The notes under the pieces: generated by a model
Database searches by the model: none
What the model was told of the DNA's origin: nothing
Seen by the model: only the letters and a program-made list of their open reading frames with translations
Source of the DNA: Leptospira ainazelensis
GTDB taxonomy: Bacteria > Spirochaetota > Leptospiria > Leptospirales > Leptospiraceae
NCBI RefSeq assembly: GCF_016918785.1
Contig: NZ_JAFFPT010000013.1
Span: forward strand, 62,001-126,000
Length of the DNA stretch: 64,000 bases
Direction: 5' to 3'
Part shown: in pieces, positions 11,810-32,806 of the stretch
Layout: the number at the start of each line of letters is the position of its first letter
Position numbering within the stretch: position 1 is the stretch's first letter
Program-made: the position numbers and the translations under genes

Positions 11810-12619
11810 TCAGTCTGCAATCTTCGGCGTATGATTTAAGGTTCTATCCTTTCCCGCGGTATATGCCTGTTCGATGGCTGCGTGGAGGTATTCCTTCGCT
11901 TTACCCACGGCTTCTATAAGAGAATTACCTAACGCCAAATACGAGGTAATCGCGGAAGAATAGGTGCATCCGGTTCCGTGTGGATAGAATCCGCTTATGA
12001 AAGGTTTTTCAAAGTAAGAAGTTCCATTTCCATCGTAGAGAATATCAAGAGCGATTTTCTCGTTTTGTAGATGCCCGCCCTTTAAGAGAACGGGAACTTT
12101 AAATCTTTCGAAAATTTCTTTGGCAAGGTCCGGCATTTCGGCGCGGCTTCCGATTTTTTTTCCGGAAAGAATTTCGGCCTCGTCCAGGTTTGGTGTAATC
12201 AGTCCCGCCAACGGAATCAGCCGATTCAATAAAGCTTCGATTGCGGAATCCTGTAAAAGTTTAGCTCCACTTGTAGCGACCATCACGGGATCGATCACTA
12301 AAAAAAAAGTTTCCTTTTCCTTACGAGCCGATAAAAGGGAATGTGTTCTTTCAATAATCGCAGTTGAAAACAACATTCCCGTTTTGATCGCCTTGACCGT
12401 AAAGTAATCCATCACCGCGCGAATTTGTTTTTCTAAAAAGTCCGCGTTCACTTCTAAAATTCCGGTAACGCCCGATGGATTTTGCGCCGTTAGACAGGTA
12501 ATCGCGGAAGTTCCAAAGGTTCCCAGCGCGGTGAACGTTTTGAGATCGGCTTGGATTCCGGCTCCGCCTCCGGAATCCGATCCGGCGATCGTAAGAGTGA
12601 CAGGTTTGATTTTGTTCAT
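11810..12619 (-). CDS. thiD: Hydroxymethylpyrimidine / phosphomethylpyrimidine kinase
   Basis: ThiD phosphorylates HMP and HMP-phosphate to HMP-diphosphate for thiamine synthesis. The 269-residue ribokinase-fold protein begins [20 protein letters not shown], the HMP-binding glycine-rich motif, and carries the catalytic loop [10 protein letters not shown] near residue 215. [13 protein letters not shown] in the middle matches family members. No other thi genes are nearby, and the 47 bases upstream are too short for a TPP riboswitch. It is preceded by the alkyltransferase-like gene on the same strand. Confidence 0.95.
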   Translation of the reverse strand: MNKIKPVTLTIAGSDSGGGAGIQADLKTFTALGTFGTSAITCLTAQNPSGVTGILEVNADFLEKQIRAVMDYFTVKAIKTGMLFSTAIIERTHSLLSARKEKETFFLVIDPVMVATSGAKLLQDSAIEALLNRLIPLAGLITPNLDEAEILSGKKIGSRAEMPDLAKEIFERFKVPVLLKGGHLQNEKIALDILYDGNGTSYFEKPFISGFYPHGTGCTYSSAITSYLALGNSLIEAVGKAKEYLHAAIEQAYTAGKDRTLNHTPKIAD

Positions 12620-12666
12620 GGATGACTTTCTTTGATAAGTTCGGACAGTTCTAAAAGAGGAAAACC

Positions 12667-13041
12667 TTATTTTCTTTTTTTACGCGGAGTCGATTTTTGT
12701 ATTAGGTTTGGCCATCCAAAAACTTCGAGATCCACAATCTCGTTCACGCTGAATTTTATTCCTTCGTCTTCCAATATTTTTTTTTGAAGAATCGAACGTC
12801 CCGTATCTCCCCGAAAAGAAATTTTTCCCTGACTATTGATCACTCTTTGCCAAGGAACTTTTTGTTCCTGACTTTTGGAAAGCGCGTTGAGGGCATAACC
12901 CACCGCTCGAGCCGCCCTCGGTTTTCCAAGAAGTGAAGCGATTCTTCCGTAAGAAGTGACTTTTCCTTTTGGAACTTTTTTTACCAATGTATAAACTTCC
13001 TTAAAAAAAGAGGTTTCTTGAATGTCTGTTTCTTTTTTCAC
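12667..13041 (-). CDS. Alkyltransferase-like (ATL) DNA-binding protein, MGMT family
   Basis: This 124-residue protein is the MGMT C-terminal domain alone. The helix-turn-helix region [20 protein letters not shown] and the Arg finger are intact, but the active-site Pro-Cys-His-Arg-Val motif reads PWQRVIN, so the alkyl-accepting Cys is replaced by Trp. That is the hallmark of ATL proteins, which bind O6-alkylguanine and hand it to nucleotide excision repair rather than repairing it directly. A basic tail (STPRKKRK) closes the protein. It sits between the kinase gene and thiD on the minus strand. Confidence 0.92.
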   Translation of the reverse strand: MKKETDIQETSFFKEVYTLVKKVPKGKVTSYGRIASLLGKPRAARAVGYALNALSKSQEQKVPWQRVINSQGKISFRGDTGRSILQKKILEDEGIKFSVNEIVDLEVFGWPNLIQKSTPRKKRK

Positions 13042-13088
13042 GTTACGCGCTTTTGGATTCTTTGTTTGAAATTATTTTTATCAAAATT

Positions 13089-14891
13089 CTAAGTTGCGAC
13101 AAACTCCGGGTTTACGGGCAATTCTACCCGGAAAGTCGTTTTTCCTGGAACCGAAGTTAAGGTGATTCTTCCTTTGTGCTTTTCCACAATCCCTTTGACG
13201 ATTCCCAAACCGAGTCCGGTTCCTTCTCCCTGATCTTTTGTCGTAAAGAACGGATCCCAAATTCGATCCTGAATTTTCGAAGGAATACCGGGTCCGTTGT
13301 CTTCGATTTGAACGATCACCAAATCTCCGGATTGAAAGACTGAGATTTCGATTCTTCCGTCGCCTTTGAGCGCTTGAACCGCATTCTGAATAAGATTGGT
13401 CCAAACCTGATTCAGCTCGTCCGGGTTGCATACTACCATCGGAATTTCCGAAAAATTTCGGACGACTTCGATTCCGTATTTCACCTGGTTATGAAGTATG
13501 ACTAACGTTGTCTCCAAACCCTCGATTATATTCGCGGGAGATAAAGTTTTGGATTGATCCAAATGAGAATAGGACTTCAAAGCTTTTACGATCCTTACTA
13601 CGTTTCGAATAGCGTATCGGATATTCTTGATATTTCGATTGATATGAGTCGCGTTTTTGAGCATCAAATAGCCCCGGTCGTCGTCCTCGATGATCACCTT
13701 GTAGATATATTTTCTTTCTTCTCCGATTTGATTTTCGATGATAAAATTGGAAAGTTCGGCGGAGATCGCCTCGCTGAAATTCATCCGTTTCATTTCTTCA
13801 CGAAGTTGATTTTTTAAACGGAACTTCTCTCTCGAATCCAAATCGGATCTTTTTTTATCCCTTAGAAGGTGAAGAAGCGCCAACTCAAAATTCTTTCTTA
13901 GAATCCGATTTTCCGCCAAAAGAACGATGTCGAAAATATTTCTTACAAGATAGTTCATGTTCTGATCGAGATTGTCTGCTGCGCCGTTGATCACTCCCGC
14001 CGGAGTGTTGATCTCGTGAGCGATTCCTGCGACCATGATACCGAGCGAAGCCATTTTTTCGGACATGATCAATTGAGATTGTGCGTTCTCTAATTCTCTC
14101 GTTCGGATCCTAACCTTTTCTTCCAGTGTTTCAGTCAACTCGATCAAACGTTCGTAAAAGATCGCGTTGGAAAGGGACATCACCGATACGGAACGAATCT
14201 CGTTTAGTTTTTCGATTTCCGAAGAAGTGTATTTTTTTTGATTCTTTCTTTCTCCTAAAACGATCATTCCCAATAAACTTTTGTTCAAGATCAAAGGAAC
14301 AACAAGCTCGGCTTGTGTAGTTGTAAAAAAGATTTCAGCGGACTTTCGAATTTTACTCAGATACGGATCGGTTTCAAATTCTTTAAAATTGTAAATTTTA
14401 TCGTTTTCGGTGACCCAAAGAAGAAATGGATCGAAAATAAAAAATTGTATTTCGCCCGAGTCGGGAAACGGGGCGAATTTTCCCATTTCCTCTTTCCATA
14501 AAAAGATCGTAACTTTTTTTGTCGGAATTACGCTCTCAATGAACTTTAGAATTTTCTCACATACGAGTTCGGTTAGATTCGTGGCGATGAGATCGTTTTT
14601 AAATTTATCTAATACGGAAAGATACTTTACGATTTCTATGTTCGAAGATTGGAGAAAAGGAAAAATTCTTCCTAAGAATTTTCCGGAAACTCTTCTTAGA
14701 ATTCGAATGGATAAAATATAGACTAAAAAACCTAGAAGGGCTCCCGGAATGAGAGTTAGGAATATTCTAAGAATTTCGAAAGAAAAGAAATGGAATGACT
14801 GCAAAATTAGGACGGAGATAAGCTGAAAACCAGCTATCAAGAGAATCAGATAAACGATCGGCCCTAAGGCGTTGAGTCGACGGGTAGGCAT
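13089..14891 (-). CDS. Membrane sensor histidine kinase with GAF-like domain
   Basis: This is a 600-residue hybrid-free histidine kinase. Two hydrophobic helices lie at residues 10-35 and 40-62. A GAF-like sensor domain spans about 85-245 (ending near [13 protein letters not shown]), followed by a coiled-coil linker to about 280. The H-box [14 protein letters not shown] carries the phosphorylated His near residue 290. The ATPase domain shows the N-box [12 protein letters not shown], the G1 box IEDNGPGIP and the G2 box [19 protein letters not shown] long insert separates the H-box from the ATPase domain. No response regulator gene is adjacent. It is head-to-head with rsgA; the start codons are separated by only 18 bases. 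Confidence 0.92.
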   Translation of the reverse strand: MPTRRLNALGPIVYLILLIAGFQLISVLILQSFHFFSFEILRIFLTLIPGALLGFLVYILSIRILRRVSGKFLGRIFPFLQSSNIEIVKYLSVLDKFKNDLIATNLTELVCEKILKFIESVIPTKKVTIFLWKEEMGKFAPFPDSGEIQFFIFDPFLLWVTENDKIYNFKEFETDPYLSKIRKSAEIFFTTTQAELVVPLILNKSLLGMIVLGERKNQKKYTSSEIEKLNEIRSVSVMSLSNAIFYERLIELTETLEEKVRIRTRELENAQSQLIMSEKMASLGIMVAGIAHEINTPAGVINGAADNLDQNMNYLVRNIFDIVLLAENRILRKNFELALLHLLRDKKRSDLDSREKFRLKNQLREEMKRMNFSEAISAELSNFIIENQIGEERKYIYKVIIEDDDRGYLMLKNATHINRNIKNIRYAIRNVVRIVKALKSYSHLDQSKTLSPANIIEGLETTLVILHNQVKYGIEVVRNFSEIPMVVCNPDELNQVWTNLIQNAVQALKGDGRIEISVFQSGDLVIVQIEDNGPGIPSKIQDRIWDPFFTTKDQGEGTGLGLGIVKGIVEKHKGRITLTSVPGKTTFRVELPVNPEFVAT

Positions 14892-14909
14892 AGAAAACGC
14901 GTAAGAATC

Positions 14910-17173
<2,264 letters not shown>

Positions 17174-17200
17174 TTTTGAAGTCGATTGTTCCCAATTTTG

Positions 17201-17230
17201 TTGGAAAATTCTTCTTTCTTATGGTATAAC
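17201..17230 (+). promoter_or_regulatory. Candidate promoter of the FecR-domain lipoprotein gene
   Basis: TTGGAA (17201-17206) and TATAAC (17225-17230) are spaced by 18 bases, a good match to a sigma70-type promoter. The expected transcript would carry a leader of about 70 bases before the ATG at 17306, which has a GGGGGT ribosome-binding site. Confidence 0.45.
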
Positions 17231-17305
17231 TAAAACTGAGTTCTTGCAATTTTTTCCTTGTAAGTCTGTTAGTAAAAGTGCATCCTTTTGATGTTCGGGG
17301 GTAAT

Positions 17306-18235
17306 ATGAAACGTTCTCTATTAATAATGATCAGCTACGGTCTTTTGGCCGTATTGATGGCTTGTAGCACAAATAAATCTTCCGGTAGTGATCAGGTAAA
17401 AACTGAATCGGAAGCCGCAGTTGCAAGAATCGTTTGGGTTCTTGGCGACGTGAAAATTCTTTCCGATGCCGGGGAGAAAAAAGCGGAATTAGGCGTTGCG
17501 CTGGGCGCTACGGATCGTGTAGTAACGGGAGCTAACGGCGGCGCGGAAATCATGGTGGCCGAAAGTGGAATCATCAAGATGTCTAAAAATTCGGACATCG
17601 AAATTTCCAGTCTCATGAATCCGAATGGTTCCGATACAAACGTTCAGGTGAACTACGGAAAGATCGTAACAATGGTGAAAAAGGGTCAGAAGAACACCGA
17701 ATTTACGGTTTCTACTCCGACGGCTCTCGCCGGAGTGCGTGGAACGTCTTTCCTAACGTCAGTGGAAAGTCCTGAAGGATCCAAAGTAAATTGTGCAAAA
17801 GAAAGCTGCACAGTTCGGTTTGCGGTCATCGAAGGAAGCATCGCGGTTTCCAAAAAAGGAGATTCTTCGGAAGTTATTCTCAGCAAGAATCGCGAGCTTA
17901 GAATCGAGAAGAATCAAAAACTCACCGACAAGCTGATCCGCTCGCTTCAAAAAGATTCTTTAACCGAAATGAAGGAACTGATCGTCCTTCATAAAAATGA
18001 AACTTTCGAATACGGAAAACTGGTGGAAGAATTGAAATCCTCCAGCGAGGAACTCAAAATCCTGAGTCAGTCCGGTTCCGTGGAAGAAGTAAAAGCTGAA
18101 TTCCAGAAACGGGAAGCGACTCGAAACAATGCGGATGAAGTAACTAAAACCGCAAAAGCCGTGAACGAGACCAAATACGTTCAACAAGATGTACAAAAGG
18201 AAAAGTTAAAGTTAAATCCGAAAGAAAGCTTCTAG
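17306..18235 (+). CDS. FecR-domain lipoprotein
   Basis: This is a 309-residue lipoprotein. The signal peptide [20 protein letters not shown] ends in a lipobox-like LMAC, so lipidation of that Cys is likely. Residues about 40-210 form a FecR domain: [32 protein letters not shown] and [17 protein letters not shown] are typical of the beta-rich FecR fold, which in other proteins binds glycans or transmits signals. The C-terminal 100 residues are helical and charged. An ATG at 17288 is also in frame, but ATG 17306 has the GGGGGT ribosome-binding site and starts the signal peptide cleanly. A strong terminator follows, so the gene is transcribed alone. Confidence 0.85.
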   Translation: MKRSLLIMISYGLLAVLMACSTNKSSGSDQVKTESEAAVARIVWVLGDVKILSDAGEKKAELGVALGATDRVVTGANGGAEIMVAESGIIKMSKNSDIEISSLMNPNGSDTNVQVNYGKIVTMVKKGQKNTEFTVSTPTALAGVRGTSFLTSVESPEGSKVNCAKESCTVRFAVIEGSIAVSKKGDSSEVILSKNRELRIEKNQKLTDKLIRSLQKDSLTEMKELIVLHKNETFEYGKLVEELKSSSEELKILSQSGSVEEVKAEFQKREATRNNADEVTKTAKAVNETKYVQQDVQKEKLKLNPKESF

Positions 18236-18262
18236 TCCTTCGACTTACCCTGAATTCGGTGC

Positions 18263-18295
18263 AAAACCGGGGAAATTTCCCCGGTTTTTTATTTT
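18263..18295 (+). terminator. Rho-independent terminator
   Basis: Bases 18263-18272 (AAAACCGGGG) pair perfectly with 18279-18288 across a loop of AAATTT, which can itself pair. The run of T that follows makes it a textbook terminator for the FecR-domain lipoprotein gene. The A-run in front makes it usable in the opposite direction too. Confidence 0.9.
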
Positions 18296-18388
18296 TAATC
18301 CGTTCTTCGAAAATTACGGATGATCCCTTCCGTTAAATTTTTTATACTGGATTTCTCATTCAACTTGGTGGAAAATAATTGAATTATT

Positions 18389-20004
18389 ATGAAATTTATT
18401 TTTAAACCTTTCAGAGTCTTTACACTCTCTTTTTCTTTCTTACTGATTCTTATAGATTGTTCCTCGGTTCAAAAAATTGAAAATTTCAATTCGGTTTTGC
18501 AAGAGCCGGTCTATAAGGCTTTAAAAGAGGAAGAAGTGATTCTTGGAAACAGTTCCGAGACTGATTATAAAATTCGGAAAGAAGGAAATCCAACACCGAT
18601 TTTCGCATTTGGTCCCATCGAAGTTCCTAAAGATATGGATCCAAAACTATCGGCGTTTTTATCCGATGAAGTGCGATTGATCTGGGCCAAAGTAAAAGGA
18701 AAACAAGTTCGTTTTTCGGATGCGGTTTGGAAGAATTCTATACGATTGACCGAAGAATTTAAGAAACAAAAGGTAGACGCAGTCGTTCGAACCGATATCC
18801 GGGAGTTGAACGGAAAATGGATCGTAAGTCAGAAGATCACGGATCCGGTAAACGAGATCGTCTATGGAAACGTTAGCGGTTCCTTTCAACCTCCTTTAGC
18901 GCAAACGGAAACTCCGGTCAATCAGGTATTCTACTTAAAACACGGTTCGGGAGTTCTTGCATTGGATCCGAAATCCTCTCTCGTTCCGATCTGGGAAAAA
19001 TCTCTGAGTTCGGGGGAGATCGATTCTATCTTAAAAAAATCCGTTCAAGGTTATTTATCCTTTAGCGCATCTTCTGCCGATACGGAAGTATTATTCCAAG
19101 GGGAGAAGATCGGAATCGCTTCTTTTCGAAATTATCCGCTTCCGGAAGGGCTCCAGCAGATTCAAATTACCCGGCCCGGTCAGAAAGATATCAACAAATC
19201 GATTCAAATCCGCTCGGGACAAACCGTTACTATCTACCAAGAATGGAAAGAGGATCGGACCTTAGGCGGTCTTCGTATTTTGAGTTTCCCCGAAGCATTA
19301 CAAGTTGCTCTGGACGGCTTTCGAACGGGAGAAACTCCTTTTTATCGAAGTAATTTGAGTCCGGGTGCGCTCCAATTGGAATTGGTTCGGGATACGGAAA
19401 ACGGACCGCTTGTTTATTACGAAGGTCAGTTGGTCGTTGATGCCGACAAGGTTACGGAAATCGCGCTTCCATTCAAAACCGGGAACTTGGTTTCCGAGCC
19501 GGAATTTTGGAAATTATCCGGAGAAAAAGGATTTCAAGCGATTTCAGGAAATACATTAGATTTTAAGAATGTTTCGGCTTTGCCTCCCGGTTGGTTTGGA
19601 GTTTTTTCGACTCCGTTTGTTCCGGAAAGTCTTGAAATTCGCGGAATCATTCCGATCACTGCGGACTCGGATTCGGGGATTGTCGCTATTTCTTTTCATA
19701 CCGCAAAAAAAACGGTAAGTTTAGAATATGAAAAAGAAAGACTCAGTCTTTATTCCTTTCCATCCACAGGGACAAATATCGGAACTTATAAGTTTATAAA
19801 GGAAGAAAAGGAAGAGGGGCGTCCGTTTCGAATCGTAACCGATACGAAAGAAGGAACGATTCGTTTTTATCTTGGTTATTCCAAAGTATTGGAAGATACG
19901 ATAGAAGCTTCCGGAGTTTGGAGAATTTCGATTCTCACCAGAGGTGAAAAGTTCTCAAAACGAGCTCCGTTAAAAAATCTTCAGATAGAATACAAAGGAT
20001 ATAA

Positions 20005-20008
<4 letters not shown>
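18389..20008 (+). CDS. PEGA-domain lipoprotein
   Basis: This 539-residue protein starts with a signal peptide ([14 protein letters not shown]) whose Cys at about residue 24 is followed by SS, consistent with a lipoprotein. PEGA-like repeats, short beta domains found on envelope proteins, are visible around residues 225-340: [21 protein letters not shown] and [19 protein letters not shown] followed by [13 protein letters not shown]. The last 170 residues look like a beta-sandwich of unknown type. The gene is coupled to the TPR lipoprotein gene by an ATGA overlap, so the two proteins probably act together on the same membrane face. Confidence 0.78.
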
Positions 20009-23598
<3,590 letters not shown>

Positions 23599-23613
23599 TG
23601 ACCGAGAGGATTT

Positions 23614-24267
<654 letters not shown>

Positions 24268-24316
24268 GGGTTATCGTCAGAGAATTTTACACATTTCGTT
24301 TGTCTAATCTAATACA

Positions 24317-25255
24317 GTGAAAGTAAAACTATACGGCGTAAGGGGCTCTCTTCCCACTCCCTTGGGCGAATCCGAATATCGGGAAAAAATTCTCAAAATT
24401 CTAAAAGCGGCCCACACTGAAATCAAACAGAAGAACGGAAGTTTCTCGGAAGAAGAATTCTTAGATTCTTTGGATCCTTCGCTTTCGAGAACGGTCGGTG
24501 GAAACACGACTTGCGTTTATATCCAAGCTCAATCCGGAGATCGTTACGTAATCGATTGTGGTTCCGGAATTCGTCAGCTAGGAAACGATCTTATTGCGGA
24601 AGGTCTTAAACCGGGAGACAAGATTCACATTCTCATCACGCACACTCACTGGGATCATATTCAAGGATGGCCTTTTTTTAAACCGGCTTACTTTCCCAAT
24701 GTAGAAATTCACTTCTATTCTACCATACCAAATCTCGAAGAAAGGTTCGAAAGACAGCAAAACGAGGAAAATTTTCCGCTTCCTCTTTCAGGAATGATGT
24801 CGAAAAAGACCTTTCATCTTCTGGAAAAAAATCAAGATCACGAAATCGGATCCGTTAAGATAACTCCCTTCCTTCTCAGACATCCTGGGAATTGCACCGG
24901 TTTTCGTTTTGAAGAACTGGGAAAGAGTTTTCTCTTTTGCACCGATGTGGAAGTGCAAGAACCCGATTTAGACGAATTCCAAGATTTGAGAAAAGCCTTC
25001 GGAAAGACTGATATGCTGATTATCGACGCTCAATACAGCACGGAAGAGGCGGAGAAGAAGATCGGCTGGGGACATACTTCGGGAAAAGTTGCGGTACGAT
25101 GTGGTGAAATTTTAGAAGTGGATCGATTGGTCCTTACGCATCACGAGCCGGACCATAAGGATGAGGAGATTTTGAAAATCTTTCAAAAAGAATCCGGCGC
25201 TTCTCCAAAAATGAACGTTCTTCTGGGACGTGAAAACGATTCCTTTTCTCTCTAA
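24317..25255 (+). CDS. MBL-fold metallo-hydrolase
   Basis: This 312-residue protein has the metallo-beta-lactamase fold. The metal-binding motif is [14 protein letters not shown] near residue 110, with further ligands in [18 protein letters not shown] and LTHHEPDH. An N-terminal [13 protein letters not shown] and the insert [13 protein letters not shown] match the group of RNase Z/PhnP-like hydrolases often found beside signalling genes. The start is GTG 24317; no ATG lies nearby. The substrate is unknown, and phosphodiesterase activity would be a guess. Confidence 0.88.
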   Translation: MKVKLYGVRGSLPTPLGESEYREKILKILKAAHTEIKQKNGSFSEEEFLDSLDPSLSRTVGGNTTCVYIQAQSGDRYVIDCGSGIRQLGNDLIAEGLKPGDKIHILITHTHWDHIQGWPFFKPAYFPNVEIHFYSTIPNLEERFERQQNEENFPLPLSGMMSKKTFHLLEKNQDHEIGSVKITPFLLRHPGNCTGFRFEELGKSFLFCTDVEVQEPDLDEFQDLRKAFGKTDMLIIDAQYSTEEAEKKIGWGHTSGKVAVRCGEILEVDRLVLTHHEPDHKDEEILKIFQKESGASPKMNVLLGRENDSFSL

Positions 25256-25384
25256 GGTCTTTTATTTTTTTAATGCCGTTTTCGATGTGGAAACTTTTTA
25301 AAAAAAGAGTTTTGTGTTCTTATTCTTGTCTCATTCTAAAAATTTTCTTTTCATTCAGCCAAATTGAGTTATCCTGGATGCGCT

Positions 25385-25735
25385 ATGCAAACTGAGATGG
25401 GACAACAAAAAAAAACTGCTAGCGATCCTCTATCCGATAAACGTTTTTATAAGCGTTTTCGTAAGAATAACCTAGTGAAGATGATTCTTGGTAAGAACGA
25501 GATTCTTGGAAATTTAGAAGATATCAGTATGATCGGAGCTTCGATCAGCTCTAGGGAAGAAATACTCCTTGGTCAGCGTATTCGATTTATGTCTCCAATA
25601 CTTTCCATTGAAATTGAAGCGGATATCATTCGCAGAGATTTAGTTCAGGAAACGTATAAGTACGGTCTGGTGTTTCACGATCTTTCCGATGCAGCCATTG
25701 TTGAAATTTTGAATAAGATCGCTTCTTCCGATTGA
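25385..25735 (+). CDS. PilZ-domain protein
   Basis: This small protein (116 residues from ATG 25385) consists almost wholly of one PilZ domain, the c-di-GMP-binding beta barrel. The RXXXR-like FYKRFRKNN and the second motif [13 protein letters not shown] (the D/NxSxxG pattern) are present, as is the strand pair RIRFMSPIL and [10 protein letters not shown]. An upstream in-frame TTG at 25364 would add seven residues without improving the match. It stands alone between an MBL-fold gene and an HExxH protein gene. Confidence 0.82.
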   Translation: MQTEMGQQKKTASDPLSDKRFYKRFRKNNLVKMILGKNEILGNLEDISMIGASISSREEILLGQRIRFMSPILSIEIEADIIRRDLVQETYKYGLVFHDLSDAAIVEILNKIASSD

Positions 25736-25860
25736 GAAGGCTTTTTTAGTTTCGAATTTCATAATCTTTTTATCATAGAATTGGATCGGTTTTAAAATTT
25801 AGAAATATTTTATAAACAAGCCCTTAACTTGGGTTTGTTGCGGTCGACACTAGTATTAGA

Positions 25861-26538
25861 ATGAGAATCGGCGGCGAACATAGAATGCAACTCGGAATTC
25901 CCCGGGACGAATCCTTGCATTATATCGGTCATGGACAATTGGAAAGTTCTCCTGCGTCCACGTCGATTCTTCACGTAATCTCGCACGAATTGGGGCATGT
26001 CGCCGAATTTCGCTCTGAAGCGATGCGGGATCGCGCGGACATTCGTTCCATGAATATGAAAATTCATTACGAGTTTCGAAACGGCAAATTGGTCGCCGTT
26101 TCGGGAGAAACCGAGGCGGTCACCGTAAAAAAATCGGAAGAAAAACCGAATCGAGACGAACTCGTAGAATCACATACTCCGAAAGAAAAGGAAACCGTTG
26201 AAAAGGAAAAAAAAGCCGAAACTTCCAAGGCGGACTTAGAAGATAAGGAAAAGCAGATTCTTTCCGAGATTCGCAAAGTAGAATCGGAGCTCAAAACCTT
26301 TGACTCCGAAAAAGATTCCGAAGAGGACAAGGGAATCCGTTCGACTCGGAAAGTCGAGTTGGAAGAAAGAAAGAGAAAGTTGGAAATGTCTCTCAACCAA
26401 GAAAAACTGAAATCCATTTTGGAAGAAACTCTGGATACGTTTAGCGAGTTGATGGATAAACAAACTCGGATGAGTTTGAGACTTTTGAGCGCCGGGAATT
26501 CCGACAAGGTCGGAAAACTTTTGGATACAAAGGCTTAA
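25861..26538 (+). CDS. HExxH putative metallopeptidase, SprA-related-like
   Basis: This 225-residue protein carries HVISHELGHVAEF near residues 38-50, a zinc-peptidase HExxH with a further His, followed by NMKIHYEFRNGKLVAVSGET, which resembles the strand segment (GPDGKxYAVGGEV) of the SprA-related putative metalloprotease family. The second half (about 100-200) is a very charged coiled coil rich in Lys and Glu. There is no signal peptide. The start ATG 25861 has only a weak ribosome-binding site, and the domain begins very near the N-terminus. Proteolytic activity is not established for this group. It converges on engB with an eight-base gap. Confidence 0.6.
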   Translation: MRIGGEHRMQLGIPRDESLHYIGHGQLESSPASTSILHVISHELGHVAEFRSEAMRDRADIRSMNMKIHYEFRNGKLVAVSGETEAVTVKKSEEKPNRDELVESHTPKEKETVEKEKKAETSKADLEDKEKQILSEIRKVESELKTFDSEKDSEEDKGIRSTRKVELEERKRKLEMSLNQEKLKSILEETLDTFSELMDKQTRMSLRLLSAGNSDKVGKLLDTKA

Positions 26539-26546
26539 ATTCTTAT

Positions 26547-27208
26547 TTAAGAAATTTCCTCTATTCTTTCCGTAAAAGACTCCATCGGAGTTCCGACCAT
26601 TCCAATCAAAGAATCCACTATCTTTCTTAACTCAAGTAGTCCTTTTCCGGACTTATTGGAAACAAGAACAGTTTCCAACATCGGATACAACTCGTGAATG
26701 TTTTTCATTTTTTTTCTCAACTTGGAAAGATCGCTCTGATTGAGTTTATCGATTTTTGTTCGAATTAAAACGGGTTTGATGTTTCTTTCAAAACAGGTGC
26801 CGATCAGTTCCAATTCTTCTTCGGGAAGATCTCTTTGAGCGTCACAAACTAAAAACAGGGATTTCAAATCCTTTGCATGATTTAGATAGTCCATGAGTAG
26901 ATCCATCATCGCTTCGTGATCTTTGTGCGAATTTGCAGAATATCCAAAACCGGGTAAATCCACTAAATAGATGGAACGATTTACAAAGAAAAAGTTAAGA
27001 AGTTTTGTTTTACCGGGAGTGGACGAAACCTTGGCTAAGGATTTTCTTTCCAGAATAGCGTTGAGAAGAGAGGACTTACCGGCGTTGGAACGACCGGCAA
27101 ACGCGATTTGCGGGATCCCCTTAGAAGGGATCTTGCTTGCTTCGCCATAAGACGAGTTAAACTCCACGTCTTTGAAAAATGGCTCATCCTTTTTTTGAGG
27201 ATCCTCGT

Positions 27209-27212
<4 letters not shown>
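26547..27212 (-). CDS. engB: Ribosome biogenesis GTP-binding protein EngB/YsxC
   Basis: EngB is a small GTPase needed for 50S subunit assembly. The 221-residue protein shows G1 [14 protein letters not shown] near residue 36, the G2 Thr in [14 protein letters not shown]3 [10 protein letters not shown]4 [10 protein letters not shown] and the G5 region VSNKSGKG, all in the usual order. It overlaps the end of tilS by four bases (ATGA) and is the last gene of the minus-strand operon that begins with the GAF-SpoIIE phosphatase. Confidence 0.95.
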
Positions 27213-28521
<1,309 letters not shown>

Positions 28522-28529
28522 ATGCAGTT

Positions 28530-30569
28530 CTAACGGATCCTCCGGATTGCGGCAAGAGTAATATCGTCCATCTGTTCTTGGTTGCCCGTAAATTTACGTA
28601 TTTCGGAAACGATTCCGTCTAACATCGATTGTAACGGTTCTCCTTCGAATTGAAGAATCGATTTTTTGAACCGCTCCGATTCGAATTGGATTCCATCCTG
28701 ATTGGAGGCTTCCAGAACTCCATCCGTACACATGATCAGAAGATCGCCGGGTAACATTCGAAATTGATTTAGATTTTCAAACTTGGAAATATCGGGATCG
28801 ATTCCTAAAATGATTCCGCCGGTTGGAATCTCTTCCACTTTTTGAGCCGCTTTTCTTAGAAGATACAGAACTCCTTGACCCGCTCCGCTAAAAAGAAATT
28901 CATTTCGATTCATTTCCCATTTGATTACGGTCATGGACATAAAACGCGGAGAAGCGGAATCGTTGTAGTTTTGAAAGATATAAGTGTTTACGGTATTTAC
29001 GATATCCCAAGGGCTTACCTTCTTACGGACTAAAGAGTGGATGATCGTCCTTACGGTCGCCATCACGATTCCCGCAGGGACACCTTTTCCGCTGACGTCT
29101 CCGATGCAGATCACGGTTTCCGTGTTAAAAGGATCCGTGATAAAATCATAGTAGTCTCCTCCGACACCTCTTGCGGGGACCATCGTTCCTGCAAATTCAT
29201 AACCTCCGTGTTCGGGCATCTTTCGAGGAAGTAATGATTTTTGAAGTTCCTTCGCGATCTCGATTTCTTTATCGAGTCTTTCTTTTTGAGCTCGTTGATC
29301 AAAGAGGTGATAATTCTGGATCGAAATTCCCGCTTGGATCGAAAACGCATTCAAAACTTCTAATTCTTCCGCGTTAAAATGACGATCCTTTCGTTTTCCG
29401 AGTATGATTACGATATCCGATTTGTCAGTGTGTACCACGGGAAGAATTGCTAGATTCAATCCCCACATTCCGAATTTTTCCAGTTCCGGAAAATCCGAGG
29501 AGAACGCGAGTTTGGATTCCGAAAGTTCAAAAACCTCCTTTAGAAAAAATTCATATCGTTTGATCGGGATCGACATTTCTCCCGGAATCGGTTCGAGTTC
29601 TTTCCGGGATATTCTTCTTTTGTAATCTCCGATCGTTTCCGTTTCATCATCGGTTGTTTGAATTCTTACTCTAAACGTAGATTGCCGCGCCATGTCGACA
29701 TCCATTCTGATCTCGGGGCTTGTAATGTTACCGGTAAGAAAATGACCGAAGAGAGTGTGATTGTCCTTGTTCCATTCAAAGAGAGAATACAAATCGTTTT
29801 CGGAAAATTCAGTCAGGGAAAGAAGAATCACTCGAAAGATTTCAACCTTATATTTAAAACCTAAAGAGGAGAGCCGAAGCGCCGCAGAATGAAGAGATCT
29901 AAAATTTCTGGATTGGGTTTGTGATACTTCGAATAGAATTCGGTTCTTTAGCGTTACGGCGAATTGTGCGGCGAGGAGTTCTAAAAAGTATCGATCGTTC
30001 TCCGCTTTTTCGGGATCGTCCCTGTTATAATCGACCGTTATGATTCCCAAAACCTCCCCGTTGAGATGAATCGGAACCGCGAGTGCGGCAACCGTTCGAT
30101 TGAGCCTCGCATACTGTTTGAAATGTTTGTGTTTTTGATCCGCAAACTTGTAGTAAATCGATTTGCAGTGTTCGATACACTCGGTGAGCGGACCGTTGTC
30201 TTCTCCCTTCTTGATTTCAAAGTGTTGGGCGACCCTGGAAAGAGAAGACTTCTGATTCTTCACCGACATCACAGTCATTCGATCCAGGCGCGGTTCATAG
30301 ATCATCACGCTGACGCCGGGAATTCCTAATTTGTAAAATGCAAGAGAAGTGAAACTTTCTAAAAGATGGATTAAGTTCGGACTTGTGTTGAAGAGCGATA
30401 AGAACTCGAGAAGGATTTCGTTGCTAAAATTCGTGTCCGTCGGTGGTTGAAGACGCGGGTTCTTTCGCTTTTCTAAAATCCATTCTCTACCGCAGGATCG
30501 ACAGAAAAAACGTCCATTCCGGAACAAACCATCTGGAGTCTTAAATTCTGAGCAAAATGCACAGGTCAT
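28530..30569 (-). CDS. GAF-domain SpoIIE-type serine phosphatase with N-terminal zinc ribbon
   Basis: This is a 679-residue soluble regulator. Residues 3-28 form a zinc ribbon (CAFC at the start, CRSC near 23-26). Two GAF-like sensor regions follow: one at about 50-210 ([21 protein letters not shown]) and one at about 340-440 ([21 protein letters not shown]). A short coiled coil (about 440-465, ending [14 protein letters not shown]) leads into the PP2C domain with [35 protein letters not shown] and [11 protein letters not shown]. Such enzymes dephosphorylate anti-sigma-factor antagonists. It starts the operon with tilS and engB, eight bases ahead of tilS, and is divergent from the GAF-GAF sigma54 activator. 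Confidence 0.92.
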   Translation of the reverse strand: MTCAFCSEFKTPDGLFRNGRFFCRSCGREWILEKRKNPRLQPPTDTNFSNEILLEFLSLFNTSPNLIHLLESFTSLAFYKLGIPGVSVMIYEPRLDRMTVMSVKNQKSSLSRVAQHFEIKKGEDNGPLTECIEHCKSIYYKFADQKHKHFKQYARLNRTVAALAVPIHLNGEVLGIITVDYNRDDPEKAENDRYFLELLAAQFAVTLKNRILFEVSQTQSRNFRSLHSAALRLSSLGFKYKVEIFRVILLSLTEFSENDLYSLFEWNKDNHTLFGHFLTGNITSPEIRMDVDMARQSTFRVRIQTTDDETETIGDYKRRISRKELEPIPGEMSIPIKRYEFFLKEVFELSESKLAFSSDFPELEKFGMWGLNLAILPVVHTDKSDIVIILGKRKDRHFNAEELEVLNAFSIQAGISIQNYHLFDQRAQKERLDKEIEIAKELQKSLLPRKMPEHGGYEFAGTMVPARGVGGDYYDFITDPFNTETVICIGDVSGKGVPAGIVMATVRTIIHSLVRKKVSPWDIVNTVNTYIFQNYNDSASPRFMSMTVIKWEMNRNEFLFSGAGQGVLYLLRKAAQKVEEIPTGGIILGIDPDISKFENLNQFRMLPGDLLIMCTDGVLEASNQDGIQFESERFKKSILQFEGEPLQSMLDGIVSEIRKFTGNQEQMDDITLAAIRRIR

Positions 30570-30696
30570 AGACGTAAAATTATAAAAAATACGGTTTGTT
30601 ATGATACAAATAATTTGGAAATAAACACAAAAAAGACGCTCTTAAATTAAGCGAATTAAAAAAAATCGATTGACCTCAAAACCATCAAATCGCAAG

Positions 30697-32806
<2,110 letters not shown>

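Noticed and set aside
11797..12666. TPP riboswitch for thiD
   Set aside because: Only 47 bases separate thiD from the gene before it, and no THI-box sequence is visible.
13081..13431. 116-residue frame inside the histidine kinase gene
   Set aside because: It is an alternate frame of the conserved ATPase domain, with Arg/Ser-rich composition typical of shadows.
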